From Nitrospirota bacterium (GTDB lineage Bacteria > Nitrospirota > Thermodesulfovibrionia > Thermodesulfovibrionales > JdFR-85), in contig QIJG01000293.1 in assembly GCA_003232715.1 (NCBI GenBank), positions 1 to 7,980 on the forward strand: a DNA stretch of 7,980 nucleotides, given 5' to 3'. Made by a program: the position numbers and the translations under genes. Shown piece by piece: positions 1 through 5,785 of this stretch (position 1 is its first letter; each line of letters opens with the position of its first letter). The notes under the pieces are model-generated. The model saw nothing but the letters and a program-made list of their open reading frames with translations. It was not told where the DNA came from and did no database searches.

Positions 1-191
1 CCTAATTCTTTTTTTGCTTCTTTTAAATCAACCGTGGAGGCATTTGCTTCTTCTTGTTTTGCTTCTCTGAGAACCTTTAAATCTTCATAATCTTCCAGTT
101 CTTCCTGTATTTTTATAAAGTCTTCATAGGTCAGAACCACAAACTCTTTCTTTCCATCCTTTTCAAGTATTTTGGGTCTTATTGTAATCAT
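1..191 (-). CDS. Phd/YefM-type antitoxin, partial (C-terminus off window)
   Basis: Probable antitoxin of a type II toxin-antitoxin pair; such proteins bind and neutralise the partner toxin and repress the operon. The minus strand reads ATG at 191-189 and stays open for 63 codons to the window edge. The protein starts MITIRPKILEKDGKKEFVVL, followed by TYEDFIKIQEELEDYEDLK and a charged Glu/Lys-rich helix, the pattern of short Phd/YefM-like antitoxins next to RelE/ParE toxins. The 10-nt gap after the toxin stop consists wholly of a GGAGAGGAAG ribosome binding site, so the two genes are translationally close. The C-terminus is missing because the window ends, not because of a visible break. The family call rests on my recognition of the motif pattern and on the neighbour. 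Confidence 0.75.
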   Translation of the reverse strand, partial: MITIRPKILEKDGKKEFVVLTYEDFIKIQEELEDYEDLKVLREAKQEEANASTVDLKEAKKEL

Positions 192-201
192 CTTCCTCTC
201 C

Positions 202-453
202 TTATTTATACGCTTCTTTTCTATGCCTTATTCTATAAACTATTATCTTCTCATCTTCTATTTCAAACAATACTCTATAATCACCTACTCTCAACCGATA
301 CTCCGGAGAATAGTTGGCCAAATGCTTCACATCTCCTTTCAAACCGTCAGATAAATCTTCTATTGCTTCAAATATTCTCTTAAGATGGTCCTGGTGAATT
401 CTTTTGCCATCTTTTAAAGCCCTTGGTTTAAAAGCAATAATATGTTTTTGCAT
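202..453 (-). CDS. RelE/ParE-superfamily toxin
   Basis: Probable type II toxin of 83 residues, the usual size for the family. In RelE members the role is ribosome-dependent mRNA cleavage, in ParE members gyrase inhibition; the sequence does not settle which. Supporting features are the N-terminal basic ALKDGKRI helix, the core strand pattern EYRLRVGDYRVLFEIED (residues 51-67) and the C-terminal strand IIVYRIRHRKEAY (70-82) with basic H77 and R78 and an aromatic Y82, typical of RelE-like proteins. An in-frame stop lies a short way upstream and an AGGGG stands 12-16 nt before the ATG, a rather long spacing. It begins 35 nt after the response-regulator stop and ends 10 nt before the antitoxin, so toxin precedes antitoxin. 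It could be read from its own promoter in the regulator's 3' end or by readthrough; I saw no clear promoter. Confidence 0.82.
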   Translation of the reverse strand: MQKHIIAFKPRALKDGKRIHQDHLKRIFEAIEDLSDGLKGDVKHLANYSPEYRLRVGDYRVLFEIEDEKIIVYRIRHRKEAYK

Positions 454-488
454 TCTATCAGCATCACCCCTGAGCTGATCGCTTCAGG

Positions 489-1874
489 CTACTCGATCTG
501 ATATTCCTTAATCTTTGTAAGAAGTGTTTTATAACTTATTTTCAGTAACTCTGCAGCCCGTGTCTTGTTCCACCTTGTACCTTCAAGGGCCTTTCTGATC
601 CTCAGCGTCTCTGCAAGTTTCAGGGCAGCCCTGGTTGTCTCCTCAAGGGGGCCATCCATCGGAAGTCCCTCGATGGAAGAATTGACATTCAGCGCCACCA
701 GGGAGATATGCTCCGGCAGGACGGTATCACCATCTGCGAGGATCATTGCCCTTTCGATTGTATTTTCAATCTCCCTCACGTTCCCCTTCCAGTTATACTC
801 CATGAGCAGTTTCATGGTCTCACGTGATATTGTTTTCGGTTTTATCTTCATCTCAGCGGCATACTTATTAACAAAAAATTCCGCAAGCATCGGTATATCA
901 TCCCTTCTCTCTCTAAGTGGCGGGATGAATATGGGAAAGACGTTCAGTCTGTAATACAGGTCCTCCCGGAACTTACCCTCCTGAATACAGGAGGCCAGGT
1001 CCTTGTTGCTTGCTGCAATCACCCTGACTTCAACCTGAATCGGTCTTGTACCCCCAACACGCTCAATAACATGGTCCTGAAGAACCCTTAAAAGCTTTGC
1101 CTGGAGTGACATCTCAAGCTCTGCAATCTCGTCAAGAAAGATCGTGCCCTTGTGGGCAAGTTCAAACTTCCCCAATTTTCTCGTTTCAGCACCCGTAAAA
1201 GCACCTTTCTCATGGCCGAACAGCTCACTTTCAAGTAATTCACGTGGAATGGCTGCACAGTTTATGGGGACAAAGAGGTTGTCCTTCCCCATACTCAGGT
1301 GATGTATCGCCCTTGCAAAGAGTTCCTTACCGGTACCGCTCTCTCCATGCAAAAGGACCGTACTCTTTGTAGGGGCAACCCTCTGGACTTTCTGAACCAC
1401 AGCCTTTATCTTCTCACTCCCGCCTATAATCCTCGGCAGGCCTGTTCTTGAAGAAACCTCCTCTTTAAGAAGAAGGTTTTCCCGGTAAAGCCGTCTTACT
1501 TCCAGCGCCCTCCTGACAATAACTATCAGATGATCTATGTCAAAAGGTTTTGTTATAAAATCATAGGCACCCTGCTTCATCGCCTCAACAGCCACTTCTA
1601 TGGTTCCATATGCGGTCATTATTATTACAGGAAGTGTGGGATCTTCAGCCTGGGCGGCCTTCAGCACCTCAAGACCGTCCTTCTTCGGAAGTTTAAGGTC
1701 GGTAACGATAACGCCTACGGTCCTCTGCTGAAGCTGCTTTATCCCCTCCTTTCCATCAAGGGCTATAATACATTTATAACCCTCCGAGCTCAGGGAAGCC
1801 TTAAGCATATCAGCCATGGACTTTTTATCCTCAACTATCAGAATACTCTCCACTCCGGCATCACATTCCTGCAT
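489..1874 (-). CDS. NtrC-family sigma-54-dependent response regulator
   Basis: Cytoplasmic two-component transcription activator of 461 residues, normal full length. The receiver domain (about 10-125) has acidic E15/D16, phosphoacceptor D59 in TDLKLP, T87 and K109 in KPF. The AAA+ domain (about 150-375) has Walker A GESGTGKE (177-184), an intact GAFTGA sigma-54 contact loop (224-229), Walker B GTIFLDE (243-249) and NWKGNVREIENTIERA near its end. A Fis-type helix-turn-helix occupies about 424-461. All catalytic signatures are present, so it should be an active enhancer-binding protein. The ATG at 1874 is supported by GGGGAGG at 1890-1884 with a 9-nt spacer and overlaps the upstream phosphorylase gene by 14 nt, which suggests co-transcription and coupled translation. 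No cognate histidine kinase lies in the window, so its signal is unknown. Names such as zraR or atoC would be over-specific. Confidence 0.96.
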   Translation of the reverse strand: MQECDAGVESILIVEDKKSMADMLKASLSSEGYKCIIALDGKEGIKQLQQRTVGVIVTDLKLPKKDGLEVLKAAQAEDPTLPVIIMTAYGTIEVAVEAMKQGAYDFITKPFDIDHLIVIVRRALEVRRLYRENLLLKEEVSSRTGLPRIIGGSEKIKAVVQKVQRVAPTKSTVLLHGESGTGKELFARAIHHLSMGKDNLFVPINCAAIPRELLESELFGHEKGAFTGAETRKLGKFELAHKGTIFLDEIAELEMSLQAKLLRVLQDHVIERVGGTRPIQVEVRVIAASNKDLASCIQEGKFREDLYYRLNVFPIFIPPLRERRDDIPMLAEFFVNKYAAEMKIKPKTISRETMKLLMEYNWKGNVREIENTIERAMILADGDTVLPEHISLVALNVNSSIEGLPMDGPLEETTRAALKLAETLRIRKALEGTRWNKTRAAELLKISYKTLLTKIKEYQIE

Positions 1875-2634
1875 CTTTAAGTGCCTCCCCGCAGGGACAA
1901 TCCCTCCGCTGAGGGACCAATCCGATTGCCCCTGACAACAGGGTCTTTACAACTTCGGTACTTCTGTTCATTGTTTCAACCACCTCTTTAGCAGTAAGCT
2001 TAACAGGTGAAATTCCTGCTGCAAGGTTCGTGACCACGGACAGGGCCACATAACACAATTCACTCTCACGTGCAAGCACTGCCTCTGGCATGCCGGTCAT
2101 GCCAACCACATCAGCACTCATGGAGCTGAAAAAACCGATCTCAGACGCTGTCTCAAGCCTCGGCCCCTCCACACATATATATGTCCCGGCATTCAGAAGT
2201 TTTATCCCCCCGGACTCCGATGCCCTGATAAAGCTCTCCCTCAACTCCGGACAATACGGCTCTGTAAAGTCCACATGCACCACATCATCCCCATCATAAA
2301 AAGTATTTACCCTGGACTTTGTAAAATCAATCAACTGATTAAGGAGCACGATATCCCCCGGTCTTAAACTGTTGTTAATGCCACCCACTGCACTGACAGC
2401 TATCACCCTTTCTGCACCCAGTTCTTTAAAACCCCGGATATTGGCACGGTAATTCACCTTGTGAGGAGGGATATTATAAGAATGTCTCGGCAGAAAGGCT
2501 ACAGTCCGCCCGGATAATTCACCAATCATGAATTCATCGGAAGGAAGACCATAGGGTGTCTCAACAGCCCTCCTCTCATTGACCTTAAACCCGGGAATCT
2601 CGTGCAGTCCACTACCACCTATTAAACCGATCAT
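1861..2634 (-). CDS. mtnP: 5'-methylthioadenosine/methylthioinosine phosphorylase family (MTAP/MTIP/PNP)
   Basis: Phosphorolysis of a 5'-methylthio-purine nucleoside (or another purine nucleoside) to free base and 5-methylthioribose-1-phosphate, in purine and methionine salvage. From the Met at 2634 the protein has 257 residues. Family motifs: GGSGL (6-10) and PRH (49-51) for phosphate, PPHKVNYRAN (56-65), SAVGGI (81-86), VEGPRLET (155-162) and GMTGMPEAVLARE (178-190) for ribose and base. The C-terminal CPCGEALKDAG matches a common MTAP tail. The base-binding segment reads VVTNLAAG (200-207), with N203 and A205 where human MTAP has Asp220 and Asp222; that pattern is closer to 6-oxopurine enzymes (MTIP or PNP) than to adenine-specific MTAP. 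An ATG 37 codons upstream is open, but its extension is not family-like and AGGGG precedes the 2634 start. The symbol follows family usage; the exact substrate is uncertain. Confidence 0.9.
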   Translation of the reverse strand: MIGLIGGSGLHEIPGFKVNERRAVETPYGLPSDEFMIGELSGRTVAFLPRHSYNIPPHKVNYRANIRGFKELGAERVIAVSAVGGINNSLRPGDIVLLNQLIDFTKSRVNTFYDGDDVVHVDFTEPYCPELRESFIRASESGGIKLLNAGTYICVEGPRLETASEIGFFSSMSADVVGMTGMPEAVLARESELCYVALSVVTNLAAGISPVKLTAKEVVETMNRSTEVVKTLLSGAIGLVPQRRDCPCGEALKDAGM

Positions 2635-2701
2635 AAAAAAAGACGCCCCTCCCCTTCCCGGTATATTTTCCTGTCTCCTGTTTTCGGTTTCATGCTGATA
2701 C

Positions 2702-2731
2702 TGGTAAAGAAAATGATATAATAGTTTACCA
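2702..2731 (+). promoter_or_regulatory. Extended -10 promoter for tldD inside an inverted repeat
   Basis: TGATATAAT at 2714-2722 is a TGn-TATAAT extended -10 element, predicting a start near 2729 and a 54-nt leader for tldD. No good -35 stands 16-18 nt upstream, as is usual for extended -10 promoters. TGGTAAA (2702-2708) and TTTACCA (2725-2731) form a 7-bp inverted repeat separated by 16 nt, embracing the -10 and the predicted start, which is a plausible repressor operator. The same dyad could affect the divergent minus-strand phosphorylase operon. Confidence 0.6.
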
Positions 2732-2741
2732 TAAAATAGTA

Positions 2742-2761
2742 ACATTACATTACATTACATT
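2742..2761. repeat. Four perfect ACATT tandem repeats
   Basis: ACATT occurs four times head to tail, followed by GACAT, in the tldD leader between the predicted promoter and the ribosome binding site. A 5-bp unit can change in number by slippage, which would alter leader length but not the reading frame. Confidence 0.95.
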
Positions 2762-2782
2762 GACATAAGAGAGGAGGTTTTT

Positions 2783-4168
2783 GTGATTGACCGGGATATA
2801 TTGAGTAAGGCAATTAAAGTTGCACTGAAACACGGAGGAGATTATGCCGATGTCTTTGTTGAATCAAAGAGGTCATTATCCGTACAACTTGAGGATGGCA
2901 AGATCGAGAAACTCCTGAAAGGGACAGACGCAGGGGTTGGAATAAGGGTTATATTTCAGGGAAAATCTGCTTACGGATATACAAATGAATTCAGTCAAGA
3001 AGCGATACTCGATCTGGCAAAAACAGTAAGCAAGGCATCAAAAGGTCCTGCCCCGCAAAAGACAATTGACCTCAGAAGCATCAACCCCACAGTTGACTTT
3101 ATTATAAAAATACCGCCCGAGGAAGTAGAGTCCCGAAAAAAGATAAATATGCTGAAAGACGCTGATCAGACAGCAAGGGCCTACCATCAGAGCATCAAAC
3201 AGGTACTTGTGGTTTACAGGGAATCGGTTCAGACGGTCAGGATAGCAACCTCTGACGGGGTCACGGCAGATGACAGAAGGGTGCACACACTTGCCCTCGT
3301 CCAGGTAATTGCTGCTGAAAACGGTACAATTCAGACGGGTTATGAGCCGGTGGGCGGACACATAGGATTTGAGCTCTTTGATGAGCATCCGCTGAATGTC
3401 GTTTCCGAAAAGGCAGCTGCAAGGGCTGTTATGATGCTGAAGGCCAGGAGGGCACCTGCCGGCCGTATGCCCGTGGTTATAGCCTCTGAGGCGGGCGGCA
3501 CAATGATTCATGAGGCTATAGGACATGGCCTTGAGGCAGACCTTGCAGGTCAGGGTCTCTCTGTTTATTCAGAAAAACTGGGGCAGAATGTAGCATCCAG
3601 CCTGATAACTGTAGTTGACGATGCAACCCTGCCCAACAGGAGAGGCTCTTTCAGATTTGATGACGAAGCAACCCCCTCACAGAGGACGGTACTTGTGGAT
3701 AGGGGAGTGCTTGTGGCTTATATGTATGACAGGCTGAATGCCTTGAAAGAGGGAAAGAGATCAACAGGTAACGGCAGGCGGGAGTCTTACCAGCACAGGC
3801 CGATACCCCGCATGAGCAATACATTTATTGTTCCCGGCTCAGACTCTCCGGAGGAGATTATCAGGTCGGTGCAGCATGGACTCCTTGTAAAGAAGATGGG
3901 GGGAGGCCAGGTAAACACCGTCACCGGAGATTTTGTCTTTGAGATTCAGGAGGGATATATTATAAAAAACGGACTTGTCGGAGAACCTGTAAGGGGGGCT
4001 ACTCTGACAGGTAACGGACCTCAGATACTTAAATCCATGGATATGGTCGCTTCCGACCTCGGGTTTGCTATCGGAACCTGCGGCAAGGATGCTCAGGGAG
4101 TCCCTGTCTCTGATGCCATGCCTACGGTAAGGATTCCGGAAATAGTAGTTGGCGGTGAGGTAACATAG
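2783..4168 (+). CDS. tldD: TldD-type metalloprotease subunit
   Basis: TldD is the catalytic subunit of the TldD/TldE (PmbA) protease, a cytoplasmic heterodimer that trims unfolded or precursor peptides, including antitoxins and modified peptides in well-studied cases. The 461-residue protein has the usual length. The zinc site reads HEAIGH (H243, E244, H248) in the family's HExxxH form, with GTCG (C433) as the likely third ligand. Other family signatures are TDAGVGIRV (48-56), EAGGTMIHEAIGHGLEAD (236-253), YQHRPIPRMSNTF (336-348) and GGGQVNTVTGDFVFEI (373-388). The start is GTG, supported by GAGGAGG at 2771-2777 with a 5-nt spacer. No tldE partner is visible in the window. It is divergent from the phosphorylase/response-regulator operon. 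Nothing suggests truncation or loss of a key residue. Confidence 0.96.
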   Translation: MIDRDILSKAIKVALKHGGDYADVFVESKRSLSVQLEDGKIEKLLKGTDAGVGIRVIFQGKSAYGYTNEFSQEAILDLAKTVSKASKGPAPQKTIDLRSINPTVDFIIKIPPEEVESRKKINMLKDADQTARAYHQSIKQVLVVYRESVQTVRIATSDGVTADDRRVHTLALVQVIAAENGTIQTGYEPVGGHIGFELFDEHPLNVVSEKAAARAVMMLKARRAPAGRMPVVIASEAGGTMIHEAIGHGLEADLAGQGLSVYSEKLGQNVASSLITVVDDATLPNRRGSFRFDDEATPSQRTVLVDRGVLVAYMYDRLNALKEGKRSTGNGRRESYQHRPIPRMSNTFIVPGSDSPEEIIRSVQHGLLVKKMGGGQVNTVTGDFVFEIQEGYIIKNGLVGEPVRGATLTGNGPQILKSMDMVASDLGFAIGTCGKDAQGVPVSDAMPTVRIPEIVVGGEVT

Positions 4169-4224
4169 GTATTAAGTCAGCAAGTATTACTGTGTAGAAA
4201 ATACCACATTTATGTAGCTACTCT

Positions 4225-4247
4225 GCAAACATCGTCTCAAGAGTTTG
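4225..4247. promoter_or_regulatory. Possible enhancer (activator) site upstream of the sigma-54 promoter
   Basis: GCAAAC (4225-4230) faces GTTTG (4243-4247) across 12 nt, a dyad centred about 60 nt upstream of the predicted lpxC start. Sigma-54 activators bind such dyads 50-200 nt upstream. The palindrome GTAGCTAC at 4214-4221 and TGTG-N10-CACA at 4191-4208 are other candidates. No motif can be assigned to a particular activator. Confidence 0.3.
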
Positions 4248-4269
4248 TTGCCTGTTAAAGCATTTTTCC

Positions 4270-4285
4270 TGGCACTATTCTTGCT
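4270..4285 (+). promoter_or_regulatory. Sigma-54 (-24/-12) promoter of lpxC
   Basis: TGGCAC (4270-4275), five bases, then TTGCT (4281-4285): GG at 4271-4272 and GC at 4283-4284 with the obligatory 10-bp spacing, preceded by C to give the CTGGCAC consensus form. It lies in the intergenic region directly upstream of lpxC and on its strand. The predicted start is near 4296, leaving only 5 nt before the ATG at 4301 or 11 nt before the ATG at 4307. Confidence 0.8.
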
Positions 4286-4300
4286 TCACTTAAATTCTTA

Positions 4301-5194
4301 ATGATTATGCGACTACAAAGAACGATAAAAAAGAGAGCAACATTTGAGGGGATCGGACTTCACACAGGGCGTGTTACAAAGATCACTCTCAAACCTGCTC
4401 CGCGTGACACCGGAATCGTATTTATAAGAACCGACCGCAGGACCATCATAAAGGCCCACATCAGTTCAGTCGTGGACACGGCCTTTGCAACCACGGTAGG
4501 ATATAACGGTACACGGATAAAGACCATTGAACACCTGCTTTCAACGCTCGCAGGTATAGGCATTGATAACATTATTATTGAGGTCAACGGCCCGGAGATT
4601 CCAATTCTTGATGGAAGCTCCACTGAACTCGTCAATGTAATTCTGAAGGCCGGAATCTCAAAGCAGGATGGGAAACGCTCCTATATCCGGATCACAAAGC
4701 CTGTTACGCTTAATGACGGACATACAGAAGTCACGGCAATTCCATATAACGGCAGGCGACTGACTTACAGCATTCATTTTAAACATCACTCATTCGGCAC
4801 TCAGAACCTGAGTCTTGACCTCAATGAAGAGGTATTTATTAAGGATATAGCTCCGGCCCGGACTTTTGGTTTTCTTAAAAATGTGGAAATGCTGAGGGCT
4901 AACGGACTTGCAAAGGGTGGCTCGCTTGATAATGCAATAGTTATAGGTGATCACGGGATACTCAATGAAACAGGTTTAAGGTTTGATGATGAATTCGTCA
5001 GGCATAAAATACTTGACCTGATAGGAGACCTCTCTCTCCTCGGCTATCCCATCCACGGGCATATAATTGCTGACAAGGCCGGTCATTCTTCACATATAAG
5101 GTTCCTCAGAAAACTCCTCTCCTCAGTGGATTCGTGGGAACTCGTCTCCCGGGAAACCGAGCTCAGCCAGTGTTATGCCCCCGTTTACACTTAG
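4301..5194 (+). CDS. lpxC: UDP-3-O-acyl-N-acetylglucosamine deacetylase LpxC
   Basis: Zinc amidase for the committed step of lipid A synthesis: it removes the acetyl group from UDP-3-O-acyl-GlcNAc in the cytoplasm. The 297 residues match family length with no fused FabZ. Zinc ligands and catalytic residues are visible: E77/H78 in TIEHLLSTLAG, H235 and D239 in RHKILDLIGD, and H262 in KAGHSSH. Other signatures are GIGLHTG (17-23), NGPEIPILDGSS (96-107) and ARTFGFLKN (186-194). The start is uncertain: ATG at 4301 or at 4307, the latter giving MRLQRTIKK, closer to many relatives. Neither has a recognisable ribosome binding site, which fits the sigma-54 promoter just upstream and its very short leader. 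It follows tldD after 132 nt with no strong terminator between. The downstream neighbour is convergent. Confidence 0.97.
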   Translation: MIMRLQRTIKKRATFEGIGLHTGRVTKITLKPAPRDTGIVFIRTDRRTIIKAHISSVVDTAFATTVGYNGTRIKTIEHLLSTLAGIGIDNIIIEVNGPEIPILDGSSTELVNVILKAGISKQDGKRSYIRITKPVTLNDGHTEVTAIPYNGRRLTYSIHFKHHSFGTQNLSLDLNEEVFIKDIAPARTFGFLKNVEMLRANGLAKGGSLDNAIVIGDHGILNETGLRFDDEFVRHKILDLIGDLSLLGYPIHGHIIADKAGHSSHIRFLRKLLSSVDSWELVSRETELSQCYAPVYT

Positions 5195-5248
5195 ATATTT
5201 ATAATCAGACATCTATAATTGGATAATAACAAGCACTGATTTTTTAAC

Positions 5249-5275
5249 CGCAGAAAACGCAGAGCCCGCAGGGAA
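5249..5275. repeat. Three 9-bp CGCAG-type units
   Basis: CGCAGAAAA, CGCAGAGCC and CGCAGGGAA stand head to tail in the lpxC downstream gap, preceded by a T-run and AAC. Similar dispersed 'AACCGCAGAGAACGCAGAG'-like sequences occur in intergenic regions of many environmental bacteria, so this is probably one copy of such an element. The gap 5195-5340 holds nothing else I can support, and no convincing terminator for lpxC. Confidence 0.6.
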
Positions 5276-5340
5276 ACCGTTAACCAGCAAAGAAAGATTC
5301 TTTTAGCAGGACTTCTCTTATTCTCAGGCTATAAAGTGTG

Positions 5341-5379
5341 AAAAAAGGGAGGCTGGAGAGCATTTACAGCACTCCAGCC
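5341..5379 (-). terminator. Rho-independent terminator of the histone-like gene
   Basis: On the minus strand GGCTGGAG (5379-5372) pairs perfectly with CTCCAGCC (5358-5351) around a 13-nt loop that can add two more pairs, followed by TCCC and six T (5346-5341). It starts 11 nt after the stop codon of the repeat protein and is the end of that operon. Confidence 0.9.
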
Positions 5380-5390
5380 ATAGAACGTTT

Positions 5391-5741
5391 CTACTTGAGG
5401 GCTGCGGCTGCCTTCTTTGTAACCCTCTTCCTGGCGGTAGCTGCCTTTTTTGTAACCGTCTTCTTTACAGTTGCTGCCTTCTTTGCAACCGTCTTTTTTG
5501 CAGTAGCTGCCTTCTTTGTGACCGTCTTCTTTACAGTTGCTGCCTTCTTTGCAACCGTCTTCCTGGCAGTGGCCGCCTTCTTTGCAACCGTCTTTTTTGC
5601 AGTGACTGCCTTCTTTGCAACCGTCTTTTTTGCAGTGGCTACCTTCTTTACAACCGTCTTCTTGGCAGTGGCTGCCTTCTTTGCAACCGTCTTTTTTGCA
5701 GTAGCCGCCTTCTTTGTGACCGTCTTCTTTACAGTTGCCAT
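5391..5741 (-). CDS. Histone H1-like Lys/Ala-rich repeat protein (ten 11-residue repeats)
   Basis: A 116-residue, extremely basic protein, probably a DNA- or RNA-binding chromatin-like protein. After Met it is ten 11-residue units of the form ATAKKTVAKKA followed by AAALK. It has about 42 Lys/Arg and no acidic, aromatic, Gly, Pro or Cys residues. Classic bacterial H1-like proteins (HctB, AlgP, BpH1) share Lys/Ala richness but usually contain Pro-bearing units; this one is proline-free with a strict 11-residue period, compatible with a continuous amphipathic helix. Units 1, 7 and 9 are the ATVKKTVTKKA variant. The ATG at 5741 has GGGGGTGA a few nt upstream. It starts 44 nt after the winged-helix gene and ends just before a strong terminator, so the two form an operon. 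There is no signal peptide. Function by composition only; the long hydrophobic ORF on the opposite strand is its shadow. Confidence 0.85.
   Translation of the reverse strand: MATVKKTVTKKAATAKKTVAKKAATAKKTVVKKVATAKKTVAKKAVTAKKTVAKKAATARKTVAKKAATVKKTVTKKAATAKKTVAKKAATVKKTVTKKAATARKRVTKKAAAALK
5409..5738. repeat. Ten tandem 33-bp coding repeats
   Basis: The DNA encoding the repeat protein is ten in-frame 33-bp units, on the plus strand resembling GCTGCCTTCTTTGCAACCGT plus 13 more bases. Copies differ at several third and second positions. Unit loss or gain would keep the frame, so the protein length may vary between strains. Confidence 0.95.
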
Positions 5742-5762
5742 CTCTTTTTCACCCCCTTTCTT

Positions 5763-5776
5763 CCCCGGATACGGGG
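5763..5776. promoter_or_regulatory. Small hairpin in the leader between the two operon genes
   Basis: CCCCG-GATA-CGGGG forms a 5-bp GC stem in the 44-nt spacer before the repeat-protein gene. In the minus-strand RNA its ACCCC arm could also pair with the GGGGGU ribosome binding site 5 nt further on. On the plus strand it is followed by five T, but no plus-strand gene precedes it, so I do not call a terminator. Confidence 0.35.
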
Positions 5777-5785
5777 TTTTTAAAA

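Noticed and set aside
2442..2457. TGGCAC-N5-TTCAC as a second sigma-54 promoter
   Set aside because: It lacks the -12 GC at the right spacing and lies inside the phosphorylase coding region.
2635..2745. N-terminal extension of the phosphorylase by 37 residues
   Set aside because: The extension is not family-like, covers the divergent promoter region, and the internal Met gives the standard MIGLIGGSGL start with AGGGG upstream.
3038..3526. Minus-strand ORF of 162 codons opposite tldD
   Set aside because: It is a shadow of a well-supported gene, has no recognisable domain and no ribosome binding site context.
5409..5738. 33-bp repeats as a possible CRISPR array
   Set aside because: The units are directly adjacent with no unique spacers and are in-frame coding repeats.
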